DNA from: Rhizobium esperanzae
GTDB taxonomy: Bacteria > Pseudomonadota > Alphaproteobacteria > Rhizobiales > Rhizobiaceae
Assembly: GCF_002204185.1 (NCBI RefSeq)
Contig: NZ_MXPU01000009.1
Location: 175,650-239,649, forward strand
DNA: 64,000 nt
Reading direction: 5' to 3'
Part shown: positions 16,918-25,237 of the stretch, piece after piece
How positions within the stretch are numbered: the stretch's first letter is position 1
Layout: each line of letters starts with the position of its first letter
Position numbers and translations under genes: made by a program
The notes under the pieces: model-generated
The model's database searches: none
What the model saw: the letters and a program-made list of their open reading frames with translations, nothing else
What the model was told of the DNA's origin: nothing

Positions 16918-17882
16918 CCATGCGCAATTTCCCCACCATTCACGACATCCGTGAAGCTCAAGAGCGGCTGAAACCGCACGTCAGACATACCCCCCTGTTG
17001 CGTGCGGACAAGATCGAGAAAGTGGTTGGTTGTCAGCTCTATCTCAAGCCCGAAACCCTACAGATTACTGGCGCGTTCAAGATCCGCGGCGCTCTGAACA
17101 AGGCTCTCTCGCTCTCCCGAGAAGAGATCGCCAACGGGATCATCGCGACCTCGTCGGGCAACCATGCCCAAGGGCTCGCTTATGCCGCCAGGATGCTGGG
17201 TGTGAAAGCGATTTTGGTCCTTCCGGTCACCACGCCCAAGATCAAAATCGAAAACACCAAGGCCCTCGGAGCGGAAGTTATTCTTTTCGACGGCGACACC
17301 GCCGCCAGATGGAAAAGGGTGTATGAAATCGCCGAAGAAAACAGATACGCGGCTGTTCACGCTTTTGAGGACCCCATAGTAATGGCCGGTCAGGGAACGA
17401 TCGGTTGTGAAATATTGCAGGATCTGGAGGATGTGGATACCGTCATCGTTCCCGTAGGGGGCGGAGGGCTGATCTCGGGAATCGCGACCGCCATTAAGGA
17501 AACGAACCCATCCGTGCGGATCATAGGCGCGGAACCTGCGTTGACACCCAAGTATTTCCATAGCCGGATCAACAAGGAGCGGACAACGCTTCCCTTGAAG
17601 AACACAATTGCCGATGGCTTGAGGATAAGCGTCCCGGGGCAAAACCCCTATCCCATTATCGAAAGATATGTGGACGAGATTGTTCTTGTTGACGACGAAC
17701 ACATCATTGCCGGGATGCGTGCCCTTGCCAAAGATGCAAAATTGATCGCTGAACCGGCCGCCTCCATTGGAATCGGAGCCTTGTTGGCAGGCAGCATACA
17801 CGTGAAGCCAGAAGAGAAAGTCTGTACGGTGCTGTCCGGCGGGAACTGGGATCTACACGACCTGGCCGAGATTTACAATTAG
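16914..17882 (+). CDS. threonine/3-hydroxyaspartate dehydratase family enzyme (BhcB/EutB-type)
   Basis: The 322-residue PLP fold-type II enzyme has its Schiff-base lysine at about residue 56 in [12 protein letters not shown], the [13 protein letters not shown] substrate loop, a [11 protein letters not shown] phosphate-binding loop and the C-terminal LSGGNWD. Without an ACT regulatory domain it resembles catabolic threonine, serine-racemase-like or beta-hydroxyaspartate dehydratases. The four-base overlap with the upstream OCD-family gene implies that the two act in sequence. The preferred inference is dehydration of a 3-hydroxy amino acid such as 3-hydroxyaspartate to an imine. Plain L-threonine deamination is the alternative. 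Confidence 0.8.
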   Translation: MTMRNFPTIHDIREAQERLKPHVRHTPLLRADKIEKVVGCQLYLKPETLQITGAFKIRGALNKALSLSREEIANGIIATSSGNHAQGLAYAARMLGVKAILVLPVTTPKIKIENTKALGAEVILFDGDTAARWKRVYEIAEENRYAAVHAFEDPIVMAGQGTIGCEILQDLEDVDTVIVPVGGGGLISGIATAIKETNPSVRIIGAEPALTPKYFHSRINKERTTLPLKNTIADGLRISVPGQNPYPIIERYVDEIVLVDDEHIIAGMRALAKDAKLIAEPAASIGIGALLAGSIHVKPEEKVCTVLSGGNWDLHDLAEIYN

Positions 17883-18029
17883 CGCTGTGATCCATTCAGC
17901 TTCGGTCAATGCACCACCCGGTCGCCGTTAAAGGTCTGCGATCATCCTTTGGCAACTACAAGCTGTCCGCCGTTCGGCGTATCGCGGACTGCGTTCGTCG
18001 GCAGACCAAGCAACAGATTGGAGCCATCA

Positions 18030-19457
18030 ATGATGCATGCCCACAGGTTCTATATCGACGGTGAGTGGGTCGAACCCTGCGTCTCGAAAACACTCGAAGT
18101 CATCGATCCTTCGACGGAGCAGCCGGCGGGCACGATTGCGCTCGGCAGCGCCGCCGACGTGCAGAGGGCGGTCACGGCAGCGCGGGGGGCGTTCGCCTTC
18201 TTCTCTCAGACCTCCAAGACCGAGCGCATCGATCTGCTGAAGCGCATAGTGGATATCCTCAAGCGCCGCAACGACGAGCTCGGCGATGTCATCTCGCGGG
18301 AAATGGGCGCTCCCCTCGCCATGGCCCGGGCAGAGCAGGCCGGTATCGGAGCTACCCATTTCGAGCAGACGATCAAGGCCATCGAGACTTTTGCCTTCGA
18401 CTACATGCAGGGCTCTACCCGCATCGTACACGAGCCTATCGGGGTCGTCGCGATGATCAGCCCCTGGAACTGGCCGATCAATCAGATCGCCTGCAAGGTC
18501 GCTCCAGCGCTCGCTACGGGATGCACTATGGTCCTGAAGCCATCGGAGATCACTCCGTTCAGTGCCGTGATCTTCGCCGAGATCATGGATGAGGCCGGCG
18601 TGCCGAAAGGCGTCTTCAACCTCGTCCAAGGCGACGGACCTACTGTCGGAACCGCACTGGCCAGCCATCCGGATGTGGATATGGTGTCCTTCACCGGCTC
18701 GACGCGGGCCGGCATTGCCGTGGCACAGGCGGCGGCACCGACCGTCAAGCGAGTGCATCAGGAACTCGGCGGCAAGTCGCCGAACATCATCCTGCCCAGC
18801 GCCGATTTCGCCGCCGCGGTCAGCGCTGGCGTACGCCGGTGCTTCGGCAATTCCGGCCAGACCTGCACCGCGCCAACGCGGATGCTGGTGCCGGCGGAGC
18901 GAATGGAGGAAGCAGGCTTGATCGCCGCGAGGGAAGCGGCTGCGCTCGTCGTCGGCCCGCCCTCGGATCCACGCACCGACCTCGGACCGGTCGCGAGCGG
19001 CGCGCAGTTCGACAAGATCCAGACGCTGATCGAACGCGGCATCGCGGAAGGAGCGGAGCTCGTCGCCGGTGGTCCTGGGCGCCCTTCGCATCTCAATTCC
19101 GGCTATTACGTGCGCCCGACCGTGTTTGCCCGCGTCACCAATCAGATGACGATCGCACGGGAGGAGATCTTCGGCCCGGTACTGTCGATCATCGGCTATG
19201 ATAACGAAGAGGAAGCGATCGCGATCGCCAACGACAGCCCCTACGGTCTGGCGGCCTACATTCAGGGAGATCCGCAAGAAGCGCGGGCGCTCGCAGGCAG
19301 GCTGCGCGCCGGCACTGTTCGCCTCAACAGCTGCGCCTGGGACAGCGCCGCCCCTTTTGGCGGCTACAAGCAATCAGGCAACGGTCGGGAGTACGGCAAG
19401 TTCGGACTGCACGAGTTTAGCGAAACCAAGAGCATCGTCGGCTTCTTGGACGAGTGA
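18030..19457 (+). CDS. aldehyde dehydrogenase (NAD(P)+-dependent)
   Basis: A 475-residue ALDH-superfamily enzyme. The general-base glutamate is at about residue 245 (ELGGKSP) and the catalytic cysteine at about 279 (GNSGQTCTAPTR); the NAD loop SFTGSTRAGIAV and the PWNWP motif are present. A longer frame starts at 17949, but the ATG at 18030 has GGAG six bases upstream and the expected N-terminus HRFYIDGEWVEP. It closes the run of catabolic genes from 11457 and presumably oxidises a semialdehyde from that pathway; the substrate is not evident. Confidence 0.85.
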   Translation: MMHAHRFYIDGEWVEPCVSKTLEVIDPSTEQPAGTIALGSAADVQRAVTAARGAFAFFSQTSKTERIDLLKRIVDILKRRNDELGDVISREMGAPLAMARAEQAGIGATHFEQTIKAIETFAFDYMQGSTRIVHEPIGVVAMISPWNWPINQIACKVAPALATGCTMVLKPSEITPFSAVIFAEIMDEAGVPKGVFNLVQGDGPTVGTALASHPDVDMVSFTGSTRAGIAVAQAAAPTVKRVHQELGGKSPNIILPSADFAAAVSAGVRRCFGNSGQTCTAPTRMLVPAERMEEAGLIAAREAAALVVGPPSDPRTDLGPVASGAQFDKIQTLIERGIAEGAELVAGGPGRPSHLNSGYYVRPTVFARVTNQMTIAREEIFGPVLSIIGYDNEEEAIAIANDSPYGLAAYIQGDPQEARALAGRLRAGTVRLNSCAWDSAAPFGGYKQSGNGREYGKFGLHEFSETKSIVGFLDE

Positions 19458-19550
19458 ATGTCCAAACTTCGGTATGTCCGTTCGGGGATGTTTACGCGAG
19501 GCGCTGTAGTAACGTCGGTTCAGATTTCTGAAGTCGCCTCATCTGGAATT

Positions 19551-19586
19551 CTCAGGTGCGCCTTTATTCTAGTGGGCGCACCTGAG
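19551..19586. terminator. bidirectional hairpin between convergent genes
   Basis: A 12-base perfect stem (CTCAGGTGCGCC and its complement) encloses a 12-base loop, lying between the ends of the aldehyde dehydrogenase and cupin genes. Position and stability suit a shared terminator, although no clear T-run follows on either side. Confidence 0.55.
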
Positions 19587-19594
19587 ATCTGCTG

Positions 19595-19951
19595 TCACTC
19601 GTAAACACAAACGTAGATCTTGCGTACGGTCTCAATAGTACGCCAAACCCCAACGAACCCGGGCTTCATGACAAAGCTGTCACCACCCCGATAGGTTTTC
19701 GTCTCGCCGCCCTTCTCCTCGATTTCTACGAGGCCCGAAATAATATGGCAGAATTCGTAGGTGGTGCCTTTGATCGAATGATGCTCGCCAGGCGTCGCTT
19801 CCCAGACGCCGGTTAACACCTTCTCCACCTTTGAAGCATCCTGGGCCCAGGTCTTGAAAAAGGGATTGCCCGAAATCAGACGCTCCGGCCCAGGGACCGC
19901 GTCCTTTGGCGCGAAATCCGGATTGGTGTCGATGGTGACCAACAGTGACAT
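19595..19951 (-). CDS. cupin-domain protein (DUF861/ureidoglycine-aminohydrolase-like cupin)
   Basis: The 118-residue single-domain cupin resembles Cupin_3 proteins: GVWEATPGEHHSIKGTTYEFCHIISG forms the first cupin motif (quoted here only as landmarks: GEHHSIK, YEFCHIISG) and RGGDSFVMKPGFVGVW the second. The start at 19951 has AAGGA seven bases upstream; an open frame to 20089 is an extension with low-quality sequence. Such cupins are often attached to amino-acid or opine catabolism clusters, possibly as metal-binding enzymes or sensors. It converges on the aldehyde dehydrogenase gene. Confidence 0.7.
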   Translation of the reverse strand: MSLLVTIDTNPDFAPKDAVPGPERLISGNPFFKTWAQDASKVEKVLTGVWEATPGEHHSIKGTTYEFCHIISGLVEIEEKGGETKTYRGGDSFVMKPGFVGVWRTIETVRKIYVCVYE

Positions 19952-20252
19952 GTCATCTTCCTTCTTTGAGAGGCGGTTCTGATCTACGAGGCGAGGGTTG
20001 GACTGTTTCCGAGCGCGACAGCTGAGCAGTACGGGCTGCCAATGGCCTCGACCCTCCCGGCCTGCCTCTGGGATGGGTCGTGGTGTCATCCGAGATTAAG
20101 GCGATGCGGAAGTCGGCGTTACCGAATAAGGCCTTGTTTCAGTCGTAAATTTCGAAATCTCTCCACGACCCAGCCACACCTGCGGACTATTGCGACAGCT
20201 GTCACCGAGGAGGGCAAGTGCGGATCATACATGCCGGGGCGATCCGCGCTCT

Positions 20253-20732
20253 CTAATGTGGAAATAAAGTGGTCAGGGGCATATGCGCTTTGATGATCGG
20301 AGATTTCAGCACGACGAAGCTGAAATATTTGTCGATGCCGACGTCCATGTCGGTGAGCCGCTCCATGATCGTCTGATATTCGTCGATGCCGGCCGTGACG
20401 AATTTCAACAGATAATCGTAGCCACCCGAAACGAGATGGCATTCGATCACCTGGTCGACCTTCTCGATCGCTGCAAGGAAGCGGGCGAAGTCGATCTGCC
20501 GATGGTTCTTCAGGGTGATTTCGGTGAACACGGTCAGTGTCTGCCCGAGTTTGCTGACATTGATCTGAGCCGAATAGCCTTCGATGTAGCCTTCGGATTG
20601 CAGCTTCTTCACCCGCATCAGGCAGGGGCTTGGCGACAGGTTGACCAGCTCGGCGAGTTCCACATTTGTGACGCGGCCATTCTTCTGCAGTTCGTAGAGA
20701 ATTTTTATGTCGATCCTGTCGAGTTTCATCAT
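20253..20732 (-). CDS. Lrp/AsnC family transcriptional regulator
   Basis: The 159-residue regulator begins MMKLDRIDIKILYELQKNGR, the canonical Lrp start. A helix-turn-helix covers about residues 10-60 (VTNVELAELVNLSPSPCLMRVKKL), followed by the RAM ligand-sensing domain (LVSGGYDYLLKF). The longer frame up to 21044 would run across the divergent oxidase gene and is rejected. It is divergent to the FAD oxidase at 20965, the usual placement of a local amino-acid-responsive regulator. An Lrp-consensus palindrome lies 37 bases upstream of its start, so autoregulation and control of the oxidase are likely. Confidence 0.88.
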   Translation of the reverse strand: MMKLDRIDIKILYELQKNGRVTNVELAELVNLSPSPCLMRVKKLQSEGYIEGYSAQINVSKLGQTLTVFTEITLKNHRQIDFARFLAAIEKVDQVIECHLVSGGYDYLLKFVTAGIDEYQTIMERLTDMDVGIDKYFSFVVLKSPIIKAHMPLTTLFPH

Positions 20733-20768
20733 CACATGCGCCTTCGCTTGCTCGAGATCGCCAAGGAT

Positions 20769-20785
20769 GCAGCATATTATGCTGC
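20769..20785. promoter_or_regulatory. Lrp-type operator palindrome
   Basis: GCAGCATA-T-TATGCTGC is a perfect palindrome with eight-base arms. Its central 15 bases match every position of the E. coli Lrp consensus YAGHAWATTWTDCTR. It lies between the divergent Lrp gene (start 20732) and the FAD oxidase gene (start 20965), the expected place for an operator serving both. Confidence 0.65.
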
Positions 20786-20964
20786 AGCCTTCCAATATCG
20801 AGCTTAACACATCACCAAGGGCTGTCGACCGGATTGCGGGACATACCGAAGCATAAACGGCTAAGGGCCACCCGCTAACTCGGAATCTTCTGCTGTCGTC
20901 GGCTGATCTCCGGCAAAGTCGCAGCGGCGGATCCGCTAGACTGGCCCGAAACGGAGACCTCGCC

Positions 20965-22290
20965 ATGCCCGCACCGCTCACGCGTGTCGACACCACACCG
21001 CAGCTGCCTGCTGCCGCCGATGCGGTGGTAATCGGAGGCGGCATCGTCGGCGTTTTCGCGGCTTATTATCTGGCGCGACGCGGATTGAAAGTCGCCCTCG
21101 TCGAAAAGGGCCTCATCGGGGCGGAACAGTCGAGCCGCAATTGGGGCTGGTGCCGGCAGCAGAACCGTGACGCCCGTGAATTGCCGATGGCGACGAAGAG
21201 CCTCGATCTGTGGGAGCAATTCGCAACCGAAACCGGCGAGGACACCGGCTTCCGCCGCTGCGGTCTCCTCTATCTCAGCAATAACGAGGAGGAACTTTCC
21301 GGCTGGGGCCGCTGGCGAGATTTCGCCCGATCGGTCGGCGTGACGACGCATATGCTGAGCGGCGCGGAGGCAACCGAACGCGGGCAGGCCACCGGCGCCG
21401 CGTGGAAAGGCGGAGTCTTTTCGCCGACCGACGGCACGGCCGACCCCGCAAACGCCGCGCCTGCGGTTGTGCGTGCGATCTTGAAGCTCGGCGGTACGGT
21501 GCATCAGTCCTGTGTTGCCCGCGGCATCGACATTGAGGGCGGCAGGCTTGCAGGTGTCGTAACGGAGCATGGAACGATCCGGACGAAAATCGCGATCCTG
21601 GCGGGCGGCGCATGGGCCTCCTCCTTCTGCCGCCAACTCGGCATTCGATTCCCGCAAGCTTCGATCCGCTCGTCGATCCTGTCAGTTTCGCCGGGAGCAC
21701 CCGGCCTGCCGGATGCGCTGCATACATCAGCGGTATCGGTGACACGTCGCGGCGATGGCGGTTACACGCTGGCGATCAGCGGCCGCGGCCGCGTCGATCC
21801 CACGGCGCAGCAGTTTCGTTTCGCGCCGCAGTTCCTGCCGATGTTCGCCCGCCGCTGGCGGAGTCTGGCACCCGGCGGACTGGAGGGATGTCGCTCGGGC
21901 CATGAATCTCTGGCACGCTGGCGGCTCGACAGGCCGACGCCGATGGAGCGCAGGCGCATCCTCGACCCGGCGGTCGACCAGGCCACCATTGCCCTGACGC
22001 ATTCACGGGCGCTCGAGCTGCTGCCTGCCTTGAAGAGCACCGAAATCAACGCCGCCTGGGCAGCCTATATCGACAGCACGCCGGACGGCGTGCCGGCGAT
22101 CGGCGAAATCGCCACGCTTCCAGGTTTCATCCTCGCTGCGGGCTTCAGCGGCCACGGCTTCGGCATCGGACCCGGCGCCGGTCATCTGATCGCCGACATC
22201 GTCACCGGCGATGAGCCGATCGTCGATCCGCGGCCCTATCATCCCAGCCGCTTCACGGCCTCGGCCTGGGGCAAGGTCGCCGAGTTCTAG
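20965..22290 (+). CDS. FAD-dependent amino-acid oxidase/dehydrogenase, paralogue of the 11457 gene
   Basis: The 441-residue DAO-family flavoprotein has an N-terminal FAD motif AVVIGGGIVGVFAAYYLARRG, the shared QSSRNWGWCRQQNRDAREL block, and the C-terminal FILAAGFSGHGFGIGPGAG. It aligns along its full length with the protein at 11457, so the two are ancient duplicates or separate acquisitions of one family. GGAG precedes the ATG. Divergent pairing with an Lrp regulator suggests an inducible amino-acid or D-amino-acid dehydrogenase; the substrate is unknown. Confidence 0.83.
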   Translation: MPAPLTRVDTTPQLPAAADAVVIGGGIVGVFAAYYLARRGLKVALVEKGLIGAEQSSRNWGWCRQQNRDARELPMATKSLDLWEQFATETGEDTGFRRCGLLYLSNNEEELSGWGRWRDFARSVGVTTHMLSGAEATERGQATGAAWKGGVFSPTDGTADPANAAPAVVRAILKLGGTVHQSCVARGIDIEGGRLAGVVTEHGTIRTKIAILAGGAWASSFCRQLGIRFPQASIRSSILSVSPGAPGLPDALHTSAVSVTRRGDGGYTLAISGRGRVDPTAQQFRFAPQFLPMFARRWRSLAPGGLEGCRSGHESLARWRLDRPTPMERRRILDPAVDQATIALTHSRALELLPALKSTEINAAWAAYIDSTPDGVPAIGEIATLPGFILAAGFSGHGFGIGPGAGHLIADIVTGDEPIVDPRPYHPSRFTASAWGKVAEF

Positions 22291-22325
22291 ACCACCTCGC
22301 GCAAAAGCTGTGAAGGACGGGCCAC

Positions 22326-24866
22326 TCAGGAGGCCAGGGCCATCCGCGATCTTGCGGCAAGCGAAGCCGCGCGGCCGTCGGCGGTCTGAAACCGGGAGAT
22401 CCGCTCGTTCAGCAGTTCCACCTGCTGCCGCAGCCTGTGAATTTCGGCGGTGTTTTCCTCCACCATTGCGGCATTGTGCTGAGTGATATGCTCGATGTCA
22501 CGAACGGCGCTGTTGACCTCGTCGATGCCTTTGTACTGCGTGCTGGTGGCAGTCGAGATGACCTGCACCAGGCCATTGATGGAGGTAAAATGCTCCATGA
22601 TCGCCGAAAGCGCTTGGCCGGTCTCCTCGACGAGCCTGACGCCCGTGCCAACCTGCGATGCGCTGTTGGAGATCAGATCCTTGATTTCGCGGGCAGCCTT
22701 GGCGCAGCGCTGTGCAAGCTCGCGCACCTCCTGGGCTACGACTGCAAAACCTCTGCCCGCCTCTCCTGCCCGCGCCGCCTCGACGCCGGCATTGAGGGCG
22801 AGAAGATTGGTCTGAAAGGCGATCTCGTCGATCACGCCGATAATGCTGGAGACCTTCTCCGAAGAACGGTTGATGGCGTCCATGGCGTCGACGGCCTTGG
22901 CGACGACGGCCGCGGAATGCTCCGCCTGCCGGTGCGCTTCGGCGACGGAAAGCGATGTTTGGTGCGCGTTTTCGGCTGTCGTGCGAACGCTGACGGTGAG
23001 TTCGCCGAGCACACGTGAACTGTCTTCGAGGGCGGCCGCCTGTTGTTCCGTGCGCCGCGCCAGATCGTCGGCCGCGCCCGAAAGATTGGTGCTGCCCTCG
23101 GCGATTTCGTAGGTGGTGTTGCGAACCTCCGCAAGCGTCCGGCGAAGCGCATCGATCGCCTGGTTGTAGGTCCTGGCCATTGCGACATAATCGGCGGCCA
23201 GTTCCTCGCTCATCACGGCTGCGAGGTTGCCGTCGGCAAGCTTACCGAGCATGTCGGACAAGGCGTCCAGGGCCTCGCTCTGCTCGGCCTCGATGCGCGC
23301 CTGCTCGGCTGCGCGGCGGGCCTGCTCCTGTTCGTCCCGCGCCCTGTTCGCTTCAGCGACCTCTTCGAGCCTTGTCTTTTCCAGCGCCTGGTCGCGGAAG
23401 ACGGTCACGGACCGGATCATATCGCCGATTTCGTCGCCGCGCTTGCCGTCGCCAATCGGAAAATTGAGATCGCCGGCGGCAAGTCTCGTCATCGTTTGGG
23501 TGATCCGCTTCAGCGGTCCGCGCAGCGTTTCGATCAGCATGAGGCCGCCGATGATCGCAAGCACCGTGCCCGCAATCATCGCCGCGAGCGACATTGTGGC
23601 CGAACGCTGGCTGATGTCCTTGCCGCTCTCCTGCGCGGTGCTGACGAATTGCTCCAGAGTATGGCTTGCCGCGGCCACGAGCTCGGTTGCCGTCCCCCTC
23701 TCTGCCCGCCACCGGTCTGCGATCGATATCAGAAGCGACGTGTCCTTTTCGATCGCGGCGAGAGATGGCTCGATCTTTTTCGCAAGATCCTGCAAGGCAG
23801 GGTTTTTCCCACTCAGGGGTACAAGCTGTGCGGCGCTTTCACGCAGCGCCTTGAGATCGGCGAGAACGGCGTCCCGCGCTTCGGCATCGACCCGCCTGTT
23901 CAGTTCACTCAGGTGCAGGCGCAGATCGTCGATCGATTTGAACGCGGCACTGACGATCGCCACCATCGAGCGAAGCGTGCCGATGTTAGCATCCATGCCG
24001 ACAAAACGCTCGATAGCCGTATCCGCATTCCCTGAGGCGAGCTTTACGAACTTCTCCTCAAAGCCCTGCAGATCCTGGTCGACGGGGGCATAGCCGTCGA
24101 GCGTAAGGTCGGCGCTGTCCTTGGCCATCGCCGCGAGCCTGTCCAATACCGGCTTCAGCGCGGCAATCTGGCTTTGGGCCTTATCGGAGGCGACTGCGGC
24201 GCCCCCGCCGACCTCCTTGACGAGCGGCGGCAGGAGGCTGCCGAGAGCGCCGGTAATATCCGCGGGCGCAGTCGCCTGCGCCGTCGCCTTGCGCAATTTC
24301 GCAATGCGCTGGGCGATGTTCTTGTAGGCGGAGGCATCGAGCAGAAGCGCCCGGACAAAGGCTTCCTTTCCGCTCGCCTGGTCCTGAAGGACGTCAAGCT
24401 GCTTGCGGGCGGTCTGGCTTTCCTTGAAAAGCTGCGCCACAGCCGCGTCGATCACCTGTTCGGTATTTGCGCGCTCCTGTGCCACGGCCCAAAGCGCGTC
24501 GGCGCTCCCCTGCATCTTGCCGCCCAAGTCGCGCACCGCCGAGATCTGCTGCTTCTGGGATGGATCGATCAACATGGCATCGAGCGTCGCAGCGCCCTTC
24601 TCCTGATCGGAGATGCTGGCGATCAGTCGATCGCGCGTGGCCGCCGTCGGAAGATCGGTAAAGGCAGTCAGCGAGGATCGCAGCTGCTGGAAACTGGAAA
24701 GCGTATCGATCGTCTGCCGCGTCAGCGTCATCTGGCCTTTTAGCGTGCCGGCGGTGAAATAGCCGAAAAGCCCTATTCCCGCTATGAGAATGATCAGAGG
24801 CACCACGAAGAAAAGAACCTTCGTCACGATCCGCATACGCTGCAACAGTCGATCAATCAACGACAT
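22326..24866 (-). CDS. methyl-accepting chemotaxis protein with large periplasmic domain
   Basis: An 846-residue transmembrane chemoreceptor. The first membrane helix is at about residues 17-40 and the second at about 425-447 (MIAGTVLAIIGGLML), leaving a long, helical, Ala/Leu-rich periplasmic sensor of nearly 390 residues. A HAMP domain follows (ITQTMTRLAAGDLNFPI), then a coiled coil and the signalling hairpin with IDEIAFQTNLLALNAGVEAARAG-type conservation (landmarks: AFQTNLLALN, GRGFAVVAQEVREL). The C-terminus lacks the CheR-binding pentapeptide. No chemotaxis kinase genes are nearby, so it probably feeds a system elsewhere. Its location among catabolic operons suggests it senses one of their substrates. 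Confidence 0.92.
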   Translation of the reverse strand: MSLIDRLLQRMRIVTKVLFFVVPLIILIAGIGLFGYFTAGTLKGQMTLTRQTIDTLSSFQQLRSSLTAFTDLPTAATRDRLIASISDQEKGAATLDAMLIDPSQKQQISAVRDLGGKMQGSADALWAVAQERANTEQVIDAAVAQLFKESQTARKQLDVLQDQASGKEAFVRALLLDASAYKNIAQRIAKLRKATAQATAPADITGALGSLLPPLVKEVGGGAAVASDKAQSQIAALKPVLDRLAAMAKDSADLTLDGYAPVDQDLQGFEEKFVKLASGNADTAIERFVGMDANIGTLRSMVAIVSAAFKSIDDLRLHLSELNRRVDAEARDAVLADLKALRESAAQLVPLSGKNPALQDLAKKIEPSLAAIEKDTSLLISIADRWRAERGTATELVAAASHTLEQFVSTAQESGKDISQRSATMSLAAMIAGTVLAIIGGLMLIETLRGPLKRITQTMTRLAAGDLNFPIGDGKRGDEIGDMIRSVTVFRDQALEKTRLEEVAEANRARDEQEQARRAAEQARIEAEQSEALDALSDMLGKLADGNLAAVMSEELAADYVAMARTYNQAIDALRRTLAEVRNTTYEIAEGSTNLSGAADDLARRTEQQAAALEDSSRVLGELTVSVRTTAENAHQTSLSVAEAHRQAEHSAAVVAKAVDAMDAINRSSEKVSSIIGVIDEIAFQTNLLALNAGVEAARAGEAGRGFAVVAQEVRELAQRCAKAAREIKDLISNSASQVGTGVRLVEETGQALSAIMEHFTSINGLVQVISTATSTQYKGIDEVNSAVRDIEHITQHNAAMVEENTAEIHRLRQQVELLNERISRFQTADGRAASLAARSRMALAS

Positions 24867-25237
24867 GAAATAATGGCCCCGCCCAGGAAGTTGGCTCTTT
24901 CTCCGTCACGTCCACCATGCAACAGCACATCTATGTGCGAATTGACCTTCGTCCCCAGCTGGCGGTGGCCGCGCTTGAGGCCATCACGATAGGCAGAACT
25001 CTTAAAAAAATGGTCAAGAGTGTCGAGTTTCGGCACATGTAAAATACGGAAGAGCGCCTGCAGCGTTCCAGTTTTGACACCCCTGCTTGGAGCGAAAAGG
25101 TGAACGGCATTTGCCGCTGCGAAAAGAAGGTTGCCTGGCGGGCCGGCATTTCGGCGCCGAGGACGCCGCCAGGCACAAATGACATTGGTTATGACAAAGC
25201 ACCAAGCTACGACAGCCACGATCACAAAAAATGGCGA
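24867..25237. other. intergenic region upstream of chemoreceptor
   Basis: About 370 bases between the chemoreceptor start and the end of the alpha/beta hydrolase. A 122-codon frame on the minus strand is open here but runs into the chemoreceptor start, has no good ribosome-binding site and shows no recognisable motif. I see no repeat, hairpin or operator worth naming. It must contain the chemoreceptor promoter. Confidence 0.5.

Noticed and set aside
24857..25225. 122-codon minus-strand frame upstream of the chemoreceptor
   Set aside because: It ends inside the chemoreceptor start, lacks a good start site and shows no family motif.
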